Of a stretch of DNA of 64,000 nucleotides, positions 47,438 to 58,884 are shown in pieces. Made by a program: the position numbers and the translations under genes. The notes under the pieces were generated by a model that saw only the letters and a list, made by a program, of their open reading frames with translations, made no database searches and had not been told where the DNA came from. Source of the DNA: Stachybotrys elegans (taxonomy: Eukaryota > Ascomycota > Sordariomycetes > Hypocreales > Stachybotryaceae); assembly GCA_020746835.1 (NCBI GenBank), contig JAGPNK010000020.1, forward strand, positions 1 to 64,000. Direction: 5' to 3'. Numbering within the stretch: position 1 is the stretch's first letter; the number at the start of each line of letters is the position of its first letter.

Positions 47438-49851
47438 GCTCGGCGATAAGGGGGGATAAGGATAATCAGGGGAACGGTAGTGGGCTTTTTTCTGGTGGGC
47501 AACAGGGGTACCGTACCAGCTCCAATGCGCCAGGGCAGTGTAGGCCGCTGTAACCGTTTAATTCCCCCGGCCTGGAAGCCTGGAGCCTGGACAAAGAAAG
47601 GACCGCGGTAGCTTGTGAACAGTGCGCTAATAAAAGCGAGCACCGGCGCACCAAAGAGCGCTGTACCAGTGTCGGTCCAGCGGAGGAAAGTCGAATCGAT
47701 CGAGTGACGTAGCCCCGTGTCCGGTTTGCCGAAACGGAAGGAGGGGTCCAGCTAGGATGCTTCGGGAGACTGAAAAGGGCAAAGCAAAGGATAGCAAAGT
47801 CTAAAAAGAGGATGGAGAGGATGGAGAGGACTCGGCAGGATGCAAATATGTAGGCAGGCAGGCTTTCAAAAATCGTAGACGGAGCCGAAGAGGACAATTG
47901 CTTGCTTCTCTGGTAGGATGACGGACGGATACATAGATATATCCGGGGATATGCCAGAAAAGGACGCCAAAGCTTTTTTGTTGTGTGGGTAAGCAGATGA
48001 TGGTTGGGGCGGCGCGCGGAGGGATGCGATTGGGATAAATATAGAAGAGCTAGAGAGAGAGCCCAGCCGATGGAAGGATTCTCTCGACGACACCACGGAA
48101 CGATGGGATTATGAACTAAGTGGGTTTTTTCCTTTGGACCAAAGGGATGAAAGGGCAGCGAAGAAGTGGTAGAAAAGGACGAATGGGTTTCGGCCATGCA
48201 CTGCCTTGGGACTTATAACCTCGGGGATTCTCCATGAATAGTAACCCGTCAAGGATAGGGGGCTTTCCCTTCCGGGCTATGCAGTACCCTCTCTCTGGAC
48301 GCGATGGATACTCTGCACGCACCTGTGTCTTGCTTCCCCCTCCTGTCGTTATCTCCCCGCACCGTCCAGAGCGTCTTTTTTTTTTCTCCTTCCTTTCTAC
48401 CACCTCGGTTTTCCTACGTACATGTCGATAAAACCGAGCCTGGCCGCCCCTACCGCAATGGAGCCGAGAGGCGTAGAAAATCGCCGTCGGCCCGGGGGGA
48501 CGGGGCCTATGATTTGTGTGAAGTGTATGCTCTTCTTACACTATCGCTCACTGGCCTTCGTTCCTCTCCCGCTGATTCATGCTGCTACCCCTGCAAATCC
48601 CAATATCCCATTGTCCTGGGTTTGCTTTTTTTTCCTCCGAACTACGACATGCTGTGTTTGAGTTTTGGGCGTAAGAGAATCCTCCGGTCAGCGAATCGAT
48701 CCCTCCCTTGAAGCCCCGGCTTACGCAGCTAGGCGGGCTTATCCTTCGTTTATTCAGAAACAGCCCGGCTCTCCCCAATCCACCCTACCACGTTTCCCAG
48801 AACCCTTTGTCGGCATGATACACTGCATAGTAAGCCCAGCCGTCAGCCGTCAAGGCCTAGCCTCGCCCTTGCTAGCGCCCACTGAGCCCAGCCCTGAAAT
48901 CCCCCATTCATACTAAGATGAGCCACAGCGACACGGGGTTCGGGTGGCCGGATGGGCGGCGACTAATTACCTACTACATACGTACGGATACGTCTCAGCC
49001 CGTTCAATGTCACTGTAGCAGCTAGCTTGATAGGGACCTTGGGTTTCGCTTTGGTCCGGCCCTGTCTCATGCCGCGTCGCCCATCCACAACGACGAGGGA
49101 GAAACCCAACTCCGTCATGGGAAAATCCCCAACTTGTACGGCCATGGAGCTACTCTGAGCTCTGCATATCTCGGGCGGTGTGGTGACGTAGCATCAAAGA
49201 CCCTCATCCAGATCGCCCGCCGCCCTGCGGCTCAGGCAATCAGGGTAGCAACATCATGTAGAGAGAGGCACATGATTGTGACGGCGTCTGCTCATGGAGG
49301 TATTGTTGTCGAGTTAGTATCCGTCAAGTGCTACATAAGGCAGTCGGACGCATGCACGCACGCGCCATCCCACGCGCTGCCCAGAAGCTCATGCCCAGAA
49401 AACACACATGGTATCCATTCCTGCAGAGATATCATACATACAAACACACAAACATGCACCCTCTTAATCCCGCACCAAGCCCCCTTCCCTGCCTATCGCC
49501 CAATCGAACAAATGAAACCTCGCCGTCGATGCGGCAAAACTGGCCGATCCCTATCACTCATGGAATGCCAATGGAAACCCTCCACCCCGTCTCCTCGAAC
49601 CCGGGGACACCCCCCGGTGGGCATGGCAAACAGTGATAATACTCTATCGGCCTTGCCACCCCAACCACCCCTTATCGAGACACATCCTACTTGCCATCCG
49701 AGAGACATAATGTCATCCTTTCCGCGGCTCCCTCCGTGTCCCACCGCTACTCATCACCCTTCCTTTGCTCCTCGGATCTGACTCAACTCGGTGAGCCCAG
49801 CTCTCCGAAAGGGGAACATGGCACAGAAATCATCTCCTCTCTTCACCTTCT
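47438..49851. other. Long intergenic region upstream of pantothenate kinase
   Basis: About 2.4 kb of promoter DNA and the 3' side of the Rax1-like gene. A minus-strand frame at 48197-47466 (243 codons) is rich in Ser/Leu/Pro with no motifs and lies in the leader, so I reject it. No gene recognised. Confidence 0.45.
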
Positions 49852-51307
49852 CTAAAAGAAGTTGCCACCCGGCACCGCAACAAAGATCGCCGTCAGCACG
49901 CCACCGAGAAGTAGCGCTGCCAGCATGGCCTGGATGAAGATGGTATCTTGGATCTGTCGCAGTGCGGGCTCCTGAATCCAGACCTCGCGGTCAAAGATCT
50001 TGCGCACAATGTTTCGCCTCCTGTATCGCACAACCCACGGCTCATCCTCATAGCTGTTGTTGGAACCAAAGGACTCGAAGCTACTCTTGCCCTTCTCTTC
50101 AACCTCCTCGTCCTGCACAAAGAGCTCCCATGGCCGCACGTGGTGGTGATGCATGCCGTGAAGCACCACACACATGCCCTTGTACGCCGCCACCAGTGTG
50201 CTGATGCCTAACACAAAGGCAATGGCGGACAGGGCGCGGTAGCCGCGACCAGCGCTGCTCAGGGTGAGCACCAGGCCAATGACGAGTCCTCCAACTATGA
50301 GTCCCACGCCCAATGCGCGCGCAAAGAATACGCGCGCAGGGTTACCATTGCAGATGGACCAGCGCACAAAGTTAGGGTGGGCCTGTCGGCGAAGCGAAGT
50401 CTCAATTGTGTTGATGATTCCCTTCAGGGCGGACGGGTGAGTGGTGTAAGAGAGAGCTTGGACAGCAGCCTTCTGTTCCCACGATGCCAAGTTCAACTGG
50501 CGGGGGGCTCCGTCCATGATATATGTTGCAATCACGCGGTTCATCTCCTCACGGAACGGCTGAATGGTGACTGCGCAAGGTCAGTACCTGAGTTCGTAGT
50601 AGCACGTGGAAAGGCGAGGACGTAGACTTACATGGCTGCTTGGCGCCAGCCGTTGCGAAAGCATCTGCAGCTTGCGACTTGTAGCTCGAGGCATGGGTAG
50701 ATGGCGCTCGATGGTACGATAGGCTCGAAGAGTGTTCATTGCCAGACGATGAGTGAGGTGGAGTGTTGAAGGGGTTGCCACTCTCCGTGATGGCCTCCCG
50801 AGCCACCTTCTCAAATTCCGCACCGAAGGCTTCAGCGTTAGGCTCCTTGCGTCTCTTGTCGACATTTTCCTTCCTGATCTTGGCTATGGTTTCTTCTTGC
50901 ATAGCCTGTGTCCACTGGGGAGCCAATGCCATGTCGGACGAGGTAGACTGGTCGAACCGCTTCTTGTAGTCATTATACCACAAGTAGAACTGGAGGTTCT
51001 CTGCTGCATGTTCCACGTAGACGAGATAGTTCATGAAGTCTCTGACAGTCATGGGCTATGCACCAGTGTTAGTATGCGATGCAGCATCATAGAGAATGCG
51101 GTATGTACGTACAGGACAGGTGCCGCCGTTGATGATTCTATCAAAAGCCAGTGATTCAGGGATTCCCGATGCCGACTGGTTAGAGTTGCCGGATCGAACA
51201 GAGCCCATCTGACCGCTATCATGGGACTGGAGCGACTCCTCGCTGCGGCGGAACTCTTGTTTGTCCACATGCTTGGGACGCGTGTAAGTGAGGGGAAGCA
51301 ACTTCAT
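49852..51307 (-). CDS. Rax1-like RGS-domain membrane protein
   Basis: Predicted 445 residues from exons 51307-51113, 51055-50632 and 50570-49852, with introns of 57 and 61 bp. RGS proteins speed GTP hydrolysis by G-alpha subunits; the Rax1 branch carries C-terminal membrane segments. The RGS start is clear at PPMTVRDFMNYLVYVEH followed by AENLQFYLWYNDYKKRF, and the RGS core resumes after a Ser-rich insert with IQPFREEMNRVIATY. Three membrane segments follow (about residues 288-311, 318-336 and 418-440), with an acidic cytosolic loop between the second and third. This layout matches Rax1/RgsB of filamentous fungi, linked to growth polarity and stress response in relatives. The N-terminal 60 residues are Ser-rich. 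Family confidence is high; specific G-alpha partner unknown. Confidence 0.9.
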
Positions 51308-52122
51308 CGTGACAGGTCAAGCGTGTAATGTGTAGAATAGAGTATAAGAGCGAGGCCAAGATTCAGACAAGGAGCCACAGCAGATAGGCTTGGATCGGCA
51401 GTTGGTGACGGGGCGTGGCTGGAGAGCTGTCTTTCACCAGAGCCCATCACTGGGAAAGCGGATTCTTTTATACGAAGGGATGGATGAGCATAGGGATCGA
51501 GGAGAAGGGCAAGGAGAAAGACGGGCTCAGCTTTGAGTATCCACCTCCACCACACAGGTCCATGCTGGATGCTCAGAAAAGGGCCCGTCGTATTGCCTAC
51601 TAGCATGATCGAGCCCGGCGGTACAGCTACGATAGCAGTCCAAGAGGAGATGGGTGTGCGCAGAATGGCTCTGGCCACGGGAAAGACCAGGGGCGGCGTA
51701 AAGCCACCGAGGCGCACAGCTTTGGTATTGGTAGAGGTACATGCCATGGCCAACACGTCCATATTGTGGGTGTGCTCGAGATACAAGGTTTATCCTAGTG
51801 GCGGCCTCGTCGGCATGTGGTATGCTTGGCTTGTCGGGTGCTGGCCATGGAGAGAAGAGACGGCCTTGCTGGGTCCAAGAAGCAAATAGAGGCGATAGCT
51901 GAGCCGGACCTGGTCCCTTGTCATCAGCAAATCTGGACCTTGGGCCTATGAATGAATCCCACGTCGTCTTGTTTCTCATGCGCCAAGAAAGACGGAAATG
52001 ACTTCTGGACATGCGGCTGCCTGTCTAGTGAAATCGGTCAAACCCCTCCCAGGACGGTGAGGGACAGTAAACGAAACAGCCTGCAGACAAGGGGAAGGTC
52101 CCTGGTGAGGCCGCCTATCCTG

Positions 52123-52146
52123 TGTTCTTGTGTTCTTGTGTTCTTG
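52123..52146. repeat. Three tandem copies of TGTTCTTG
   Basis: Exact 8-bp tandem repeat in intergenic DNA. No function evident. Confidence 0.85.
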
Positions 52147-53408
52147 TTTGTCTCACCTACCACGTAGGTATGCTAGGCGTCTAATGGCAGAAGCCATACT
52201 TAATCAGAGAGGAATGGGCTAGACAAGATCGATCCTTGTTGGAATCCGATCCTAGTGGCTGGTTGATCCGTCGGGATGTGTGGGCCAAATGCTATGTAGG
52301 TAAGTCGAGGCTCCATGTGGACATGCCGCGGCGTTGCTGGTTCTCCGTGGAGGGGGGTTTGTCTTGGAACGCTGGCCACTCCGTGTGCTAACAGCATGCC
52401 TTTTTTCCTCTTTTCTTTTCTTTTCTTCTTTTGTCATTTGCAGTTTCTGATCGGTCACGTTTAGTTTCGCTCTCTCCGGTATTAACGACCCCTGGAAAGC
52501 GAGGCTGAGGGCAAGGGTCCGTGGAGTGGACGAGGATGGCAGGCAGTCTTACGGACATTTCTTCCGCAGGCTGCTGCTCGAGTGGCCCGAGCCCCAAATT
52601 GAAAGAACAAGAAGAAGAGAAGTGCAGGGGGGGAGAGGATGGAGATGGTAATGGTGGTGTGAGGTTCCGTAAATGAACTTGGTCAGAGAAGAGAGAAGTG
52701 GAAGGAAGGAGCATATCTCCCAGTGCCTTCCCTGTTGGCTGCTGGGGAAATGAGCCAGTAGTGCAGCGTACGTAAAGTACCACACCCTGTCGATCCATCG
52801 GATCTGGTTCCCGCTGCCTGCCAACCACCGATCATATAAGCAGGGGTTGTTTACTCTGACTGCCCCCCCGGCCAGCTGCGTTCACGAGGCCTTTTGGGCT
52901 CGGCTGAGCTTAACGGGCAATCCTCCTAGTTGCGTGGGGGATAGAGATACAGGTAAAAGTTGGCATGCCCAACCATGAAAACACCAGGCAGCTCGAGGTT
53001 CAATGCGCAGAGCTGGACCGCTCAGTGGTCCATCAAGGAGCCAGGGGTTTCGTAGGCAGCATCCTAAAATGGATCTGGATCAGCGCCCAATCCAGATTCC
53101 TGGGATTGATTGCCCCTCCGCGCGTCTTTTGTACTGTACGCCCTGCATCTCCGCCCCGCTGCGCTGCCTGAGAAATCAACCACATTGTTGCTTCTCGTTG
53201 CGCTTTGATCGCTCTGGACGATGCCGTCAGCTGCATCTCATGCAGTGATCCACGCCCTGGGTTCAGAGAAGGGCATGGCTCGCGCTGACGCCGCGCTGGG
53301 CAGCTGAGGCGCCACACTGGAGCAGAAAGGCGAGGACAGGGATAGGGATGTGATGATATCAACTGCACTTTCGACAAGTTGTTGAGATGACCCTTGTAGC
53401 TGGCTGGG

Positions 53409-53432
53409 TGCATGAGTGCATGAGTGCATGAG
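53409..53432. repeat. Three tandem copies of TGCATGAG
   Basis: Exact 8-bp tandem repeat in intergenic DNA. No function evident. Confidence 0.85.
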
Positions 53433-54843
53433 GGAGGAGAAATCTGTCCGACCAAAATTGTTTTCCCATTTCGTAACCGCCAGCTCTACCCCTTCTCGGG
53501 TGCACGCACGTACATAGTGTAGCCTGGGGCGTCTCTTCCTCGGCCTTTGCCAGGATTCCTTACTCCTTGCCAGCGAGCTGAAGGCACAGCATCAATTCTC
53601 ATCCACGGTGGCGCATGTGGGTGCTCTGGAAAATGTGATGGCCGTGACTGTCGAAATTACCCAACCATCACAGCTCTTGGGCTCTGAGACATCGACACTA
53701 GCACTAGACCCCGAAGAAGCGGCCACCGAACGCCTATCATCCGTCCGTCTCGTGCCGCCGTCCCCAGACAAAGGAATGCTCTCAGTTTTCTACGCTCGTC
53801 ACCCCGGGACCACACGTGTTTAAGCCACGCGTACACCCGGCGGTCAGCATCCTCCTCTCCTGTTGAAGAGCCCTGGTTCACCATTCCTCAACCTTCGGAG
53901 AGGAAGGAGAGCAGACGATCCATGGCCTATCGAGATCGTTGCTACTCGGTCCATCAGTTAGGCTCCCGCTCCCCGTCACCTCAGGCGCCTTAGTGCATCC
54001 ATAGGCGAAGCCTCCCTGTCATTCAGCCTTTTCTCGGACAGGACCCATGCTCCAACACGCTGGCTGTCCGCTCCTCGCCTTTGTTGGGTTTCTCCTGTCG
54101 CTTGTATCCTCCTCGGGATGGCTGGTCTGTGCTACGGCGACTTTACCTTGGCAGGCAGCTCGATCCCATCTCTGGACCTAAAGGCAGACGCCACCCCTGC
54201 GCAGATCAGAGACTTGGAGCAGCATCTGTCATTGTGCTCCGGTGCTCCGTTTGTGTGTGGGCAGCCATTTCGAATTGCCGGCTAAACTGGGACGGCCCAG
54301 TCGCAATTGCCAGACGCCGCTGCATTCATATTTGCTGCTGTGGATCTCACAAACCTCTAGGTAAATGATTTCAGCTGAAGCTCGTTGGCTTGGATAGATG
54401 TGGATAACCGCGCTCAGTATTTGTGTGCACCATCGAGTCTTTCCGCCGACCAATGCAGTTCCAGGGATATGCCATTGTATGTATGTATTGGTGCTCCGTT
54501 CGGCAAGCTAATTTGGCTACAAGAGCAGCTATGGTGGTCTTACTATGAATCAAACAGCTGGGATGGCAGTCTCTTTTGCCGCATTCCTCCAAGTCCGCCC
54601 TTGCTTCCCCCTTGCATGCTTCGTTTTCCTCCACCGCCGGCATGCCGAGACATTGGCTGCACGGGCGAGGAACAGTGAGTCTAGAACTAGAAAGTGTGTC
54701 TTGGACCTTCCACGGACTATGATGTAGGATTATCCTTGAGTTGGGTGGAGAAATGGTCTTGCTCCTCGAAACGGAACCATAAACGCTGAGGAAGCTCGGG
54801 GGGGTGGTAGAATGAGGTCTCATTGTGAACCCGCGTGGAGGCT

Positions 54844-55446
54844 CTACCAGTCCCTTTCGAGAATTTCCACATCGTCTACATTCACCCCATCCTTGAACCA
54901 CCTCGCCTCTTCTGTTATCTGGACATCGTTTCCAGACATCTGACGCTTGCGCATGAGGCCATTCTCGGCAAAGGTCCAGTCCTCGAGACCGTATGTTCGC
55001 CACCATTGACCACTCTCGTCGAACCATTCATACCAGAACTGTACGGCAATCTTCCAAGAGGGCGAGGTTAGCTTTGGTGTCTTCGGGCTTAACATTGCGA
55101 TGGCCTATGCACAGCCCATCCAAGCGCCTACCTTGTTGTCGCTAAAAGCGAACAGCTCCTTGCGTAGTCGGTACCCATTTTCCCTCTCCCACTTCTTAGT
55201 GAGGAATGCCTCTATTTCATCGCGTCCAGTGAAAAACTGGTCCCGGTTCCTCCAGATGGAGTCGGTGGTGTAGGCCAGCTTGACCGTTGCAGGGTCCCTA
55301 TAGCGCAACATCAGCGTGCTGTGGCCAGACTGCGATAACGGCGTTGGTCACCTTGTGTTCCAGGCATTCTGCGCCGCTTTGACCTTGACCCGGGCTGTCT
55401 CGGCGTTGAAGGGCGGGAATGGCGGTCTACTCTCATTATTTGCCAT
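54844..55446 (-). CDS. DUF1348 family protein (NTF2/SnoaL-like fold)
   Basis: Predicted 155 residues, normal for the family, from exons 55446-55352, 55297-55132 and 55050-54844, with introns of 54 and 81 bp. The start MANNESRPPFPPFNAETA is the first ATG. Conserved stretches include VKAAQNAWNTRDP, LAYTTDSIWRNRDQFFTGRDEIEAFLTKKW, IAVQFWYEWFDESGQWWRTYG and GLEDWTFAENGLMRKRQMS. DUF1348 proteins are small cone-fold proteins related to NTF2/SnoaL; no confirmed reaction is known to me. The donor of intron 1 (GTGACC) is a weaker match than others here, but the join restores NTRDPATV. No signal peptide, so cytosolic. Confidence 0.93.
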
Positions 55447-56449
55447 GTTGTCACGCTGGAGGTTGGTCGCGAATTTGGTCGAGCAGTACGGAGTAAGTCG
55501 ATCTCTGTCTTAGACCAGCCGGTAGTTTGTGAGAGAACGGGAGCAACGGCAGGCTGTGGGGAATTTATACTTGATTCACTGTTTCCATATCAGGTTGTAA
55601 TTTTCTCCTACGGTACACCTGGACTCTAGATAGGTATCCTGTCTGATGGAGAGAGCTAATGCCATGTACTCGTACTTGGCAAACATCTCAATACGAGGTA
55701 AGATGTAATGCTCAATGACCAATACCGGTAATAATACACACTGGAAGGGCGCAACACTGCGGGAGACAGGGGGCAATTGGGCAAGCTTCCACAAATCCGT
55801 GGTATTCGCACCGGAGTCGGTATTCCTCCCGAACGCCGAACTGTGCTGGATATAACCATTGCCAGCACCATAGACCAAGATGGGCGATTTTGCCATTATA
55901 GCTTCGGATTTATACGGGAACTAAGATGGAGCACCGTATGGGCGTTCCAGTACAGGGGTAATATTGCGTGCTTATGATTTGGAATCTTTGGTTTTTACAA
56001 CGTGTAAACCGGATCTTCCTTCCTTTGGATGCATAACAATTAACCGAAATATGTCAGGAGGGAATAGGGGAAAAAAGGAGAGGAAAAAAAAGAACAAAAA
56101 GTAGAAAAGAGAAAGAGAATATTTTTTTTTTTTTTTTAATTTATCAGATAATGTAGTCAATGAATTGAGTCGATTCCTGTGTTATTTGTCTGCCTACCCG
56201 ACACCGAATGGCATCACATGCGGCCATCCAGGTTCCTGGCGGGGTTCCTTCTTCTCGTTCCAACGCGGGGCAAAAGCGGGCGCATCCGACGCTCGGAGTG
56301 TCCCGCACCAGCACCAGCTTCCGGCTTCCAAGGCCTTCTTCCAAAAACCTCACTCATTGGCAAGATCCCCTAAAACAAATCAACAGAGGAAGCTCTCAAT
56401 AAAACCCCAATATACCACAGAAAAACACACGCGCCCACGCCTCATCACC
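55447..56449. other. Divergent intergenic region (DUF1348 / peroxiredoxin)
   Basis: About 1 kb shared promoter region. Sixteen T at 56122-56137, within A/G-rich DNA (56050-56120). The peroxiredoxin leader includes CAACAGAGGAAGC and a CTCATCACC just before its ATG. No gene recognised. Confidence 0.5.
56122..56137. repeat. Poly-T tract, 16 nt
   Basis: Homopolymer about 310 bp upstream of the peroxiredoxin start. Poly(dA:dT) tracts often keep promoters nucleosome-free; that role here is inference. Confidence 0.8.
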
Positions 56450-57077
56450 ATGTCTGAGCTCAAGGTTGGAGATAGCTTCCCCGAGGGCGTTTCCTTCACC
56501 TACGCCCCCATCACCCCTGAGTCCAGCGAGGTTACCAGCTGCGGTATCCCCCAGAAGTACGATCTCAGCCAGGGTGAGTAAAGGATTGTTCTTCCATGAG
56601 GTTAAACCCAACTCCGCTGACGCTCTCCCACCCGCAGAGCTCAAGGACAAGAAGTTCGTGATCGTCTCTGTGCCCGGCGCCTTCACTCCTACCTGCCAGG
56701 TCTCTCATGTGCCCTCTTACTTGAACAAGATTGATGAGCTCAAGGCCAAGGGCATCGAAAAGGTTGTGGTCATTGCCTTTAATGACGCCTGGGTCATGTC
56801 CGCGTGGGCCAAGGCCAATGGCATCAAGGACAACGACTTCTTCGTAAGCTACCACAAAACCTCTCACGATATCACGCAGCTCCTGCTAACCTGTGCTTGT
56901 TAGGTCTTCGCTAGCGATACCGCGGTGAGCTTTAGCAAGAGCATTGGCTGGCTGGCCGGAGAGCGCACTGCCCGATACGCCATCGTTGTCGACCACGGCA
57001 AGGTCACCTATGCTGCCAAGGAGAATGGCCCCGGCATCGAGCTGTCTGGCGCCAACGCCGTGCTTGCAGCCATCTAA
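56450..57077 (+). CDS. Peroxiredoxin, Prx5/PMP20 type (Asp f 3-like)
   Basis: Predicted 167 residues from exons 56450-56573, 56638-56843 and 56904-57077, with introns of 64 and 60 bp. It reduces hydrogen peroxide and organic peroxides using a cysteine thiol. The active-site motif PGAFTPTC places the peroxidatic cysteine at C61, with C31 (VTSCGIPQ) as the second cysteine, the same positions as in the Aspergillus allergen Asp f 3. Later motifs KVVVIAFNDAWVMSAWAKANG and FASDTAVSFSKSIGW are typical of the Prx5 branch. The C-terminus (AVLAAI) is not a classical peroxisomal SKL signal; cytosolic or dual location is possible. The frame is open upstream of the ATG, but the leader shows no conserved residues. 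Confidence 0.96.
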
Positions 57078-57401
57078 ACACTAGGCTCATGAGATTAGAC
57101 GACTTTAAGAGATAGACAAGACGGATAGCATTATCATGTTCGTTTGTAGAGAGTGTCATGTGGACCTCTCCGTGCCAGAGTCACATAACCTCGTCACGCA
57201 GTTGACTCAAAGAAACCCGTCTCCTGTGCGCGTGCCATCACTCGAGTCCATACATGACCATTGCACGGTATGTCAATTTTTGCTCAACTACCAATGCACC
57301 CTATGACATTCCATGCACCCGATATTGTAGAAGAACCGGCCGGAAAGACACAAGAACCAACTCCACTCCCAGCTTCCTTTCAATTTGCTCTCCCCATGTT
57401 T
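57078..57401. other. Short convergent intergenic region
   Basis: 324 bp between the 3' ends of the peroxiredoxin (plus) and eL24 (minus) genes. Nothing besides presumed 3' untranslated DNA. Confidence 0.6.
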
Positions 57402-58122
57402 TTAACGGGTTCGCGCAGCGACCTTGGGGGGTGCGCCCTTTGCACCCATCTTGCTAACATGGCGCTGGGTCTGGCCCTTGGAAGCCTGGGCGGCAGTCTT
57501 TGCCTTCTCGGCCTTCTTGGCGGCGGCGGCGGCCTGCTTCTTCTCCTTGCTCTCCTTGATGGCAGCAGCGCGGGCGGCGTCGCGGGCCTCGGGGCGCATG
57601 GAGCGGCGCTCCTTGATCACATCGAGGGAGGCACCAACGATGGCACGCTGGGCCTTGACGGTTCGGCGGCTTCGCTTCTTGGCAACTTCCTGCAGAGGGG
57701 GTCAGTTCCTGCTGTAGATTCCTCCTGGCCAGACGTGGCCGGCACTCGAGCCCGACTGGTGGGGGGAAGAGTTCGATTCGTACCTCAGAGATACCCTTGC
57801 GGTGCTGTCGGCGGTAGAGGACGGTCCATGAGATGCGGCGGGGGTTCTTTCGCTGGAGGAACAGAGACTCGGACTTTCCGTTCTGGAAGCGGAAAACCTT
57901 GCTGTCGCCGCGGACGTAGAGCTTACCCTGTTCGAAGCGAATGGTTAGCCCTCCGCGTCATCATCAACAGCTGCACCCAGCGCAATCGTCCCCCATTGGG
58001 GCCATGATCGCGAAGGCCCCAACACCTCCCGGTCGCGGTTCGGGGCACGCAGGGAAAGGGCCACGGCATACCTTGCCAGGGTAGATCCTCTGTCCAGAGA
58101 AGGAGTCGTCGTAGGTTCGCAT
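57402..58122 (-). CDS. rpl24: 60S ribosomal protein eL24
   Basis: Predicted 160 residues from exons 58122-58072, 57927-57784 and 57689-57402, with introns of 144 and 94 bp. eL24 is a large-subunit protein at the subunit interface. The order [60 protein letters not shown] and [19 protein letters not shown] follows the family throughout. The C-terminus is a basic Ala/Lys-rich helix, [20 protein letters not shown], and then AASKG-like tail residues ending VAARTR. Two CACGTG boxes lie about 170-185 bp upstream of the start. All joins keep frame. Confidence 0.97.
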
Positions 58123-58884
58123 CTTGTCGCTTTGGTCGTTTTACGGCGACAAGGTGTTGTGTGGTGGACCGTGGATTTGGCGATGGCAAAAAGTTGGTAG
58201 TCGTTGATACGTTCAATTTCTCGAATTGGCCCTGTGTGCTACTGACTAAGCGATCTAGGGCAGGCCAGGTTCGAGGGGTCATTTGTGCGTCACGTGCGTA
58301 TCACGTGCAAGTCCGTCAGCAACCACCCTGATGCCCTCAAAGAAAATGACTAACATTGAAGTCACTTTCAGGTGGTACGACCATAATGCATTGTCTTTGA
58401 AGGTGTCAACCCTTGGGCACTGATGCGCACCTGTCCCTCTCATTTGATATGCTCAGTTGATTTGTCTGGGTTGCGCAGCAGCTGGGGACCTCGACTGATA
58501 AAAGTGATCAGGGGCCTCATTCGTGCCGACTCAATACCAGTCCCACGGAGTACTCAAATATTCATTTGCATTTGGAGCCGTGTTTCAAACTCAATCACCA
58601 GCTGATTGTAATTTCGCGGGTTGAACCGTGGATCTCAGGTTATATTTGAGTGGAAAACCTTACGGCGTTCTCAAGTGTTTCATGAGGATCTGTATTTAAG
58701 TATACAAAAAGCACATCCAGGCCTGTGCTTAAACAGGTGAGAAATGCCTGAAGCTGGGCGATTCAATTCTCAACCTTGATGGTGGTTCTATTGATAGGTC
58801 ATTCACTCCGTCTGTGGGACTCATTCGTTCGAGGGAATTTTGCTCGAGTCATAGTGAGCTTAAATCCAGCATCACTGTCAGCCC
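58123..58884. other. Divergent promoter region (eL24 / Tad1)
   Basis: About 760 bp between the divergent eL24 and tRNA deaminase genes. It holds the paired CACGTG boxes near the eL24 side. No gene recognised. Confidence 0.5.
58291..58307. promoter_or_regulatory. Two CACGTG boxes 11 bp apart upstream of eL24
   Basis: CACGTG at 58291-58296 and again at 58302-58307, each preceded by T (TCACGTGC), spaced one helical turn. They lie about 170-185 bp upstream of the eL24 ATG on the other strand. The eS4 gene in this window also has a CACGTG palindrome at a similar distance. A Cbf1-type site is a reasonable guess based on ribosomal gene control in other ascomycetes. Confidence 0.5.

Larger units (their letters stand above)
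51308..54843. other. Long gap, tandem 8-mers, no gene recognised
   Basis: About 3.5 kb between the Rax1-like gene and the DUF1348 gene. Contains TGTTCTTG x3 (52123-52146), TGCATGAG x3 (53409-53432) and CACGTG at 53813. Frames at 51304-51786, 52388-52828 (both minus) and 54081-54368 (plus) have no recognisable motifs. Hidden multi-exon genes cannot be excluded. Confidence 0.4.

Noticed and set aside
47466..48197. 243-codon minus-strand frame upstream of pantothenate kinase
   Set aside because: Low-complexity Ser/Leu/Pro translation in leader DNA; no conserved pattern.
54371..55027. 218-codon minus-strand frame
   Set aside because: Overlaps DUF1348 exon 3 in another frame, and the translation shows no motif.
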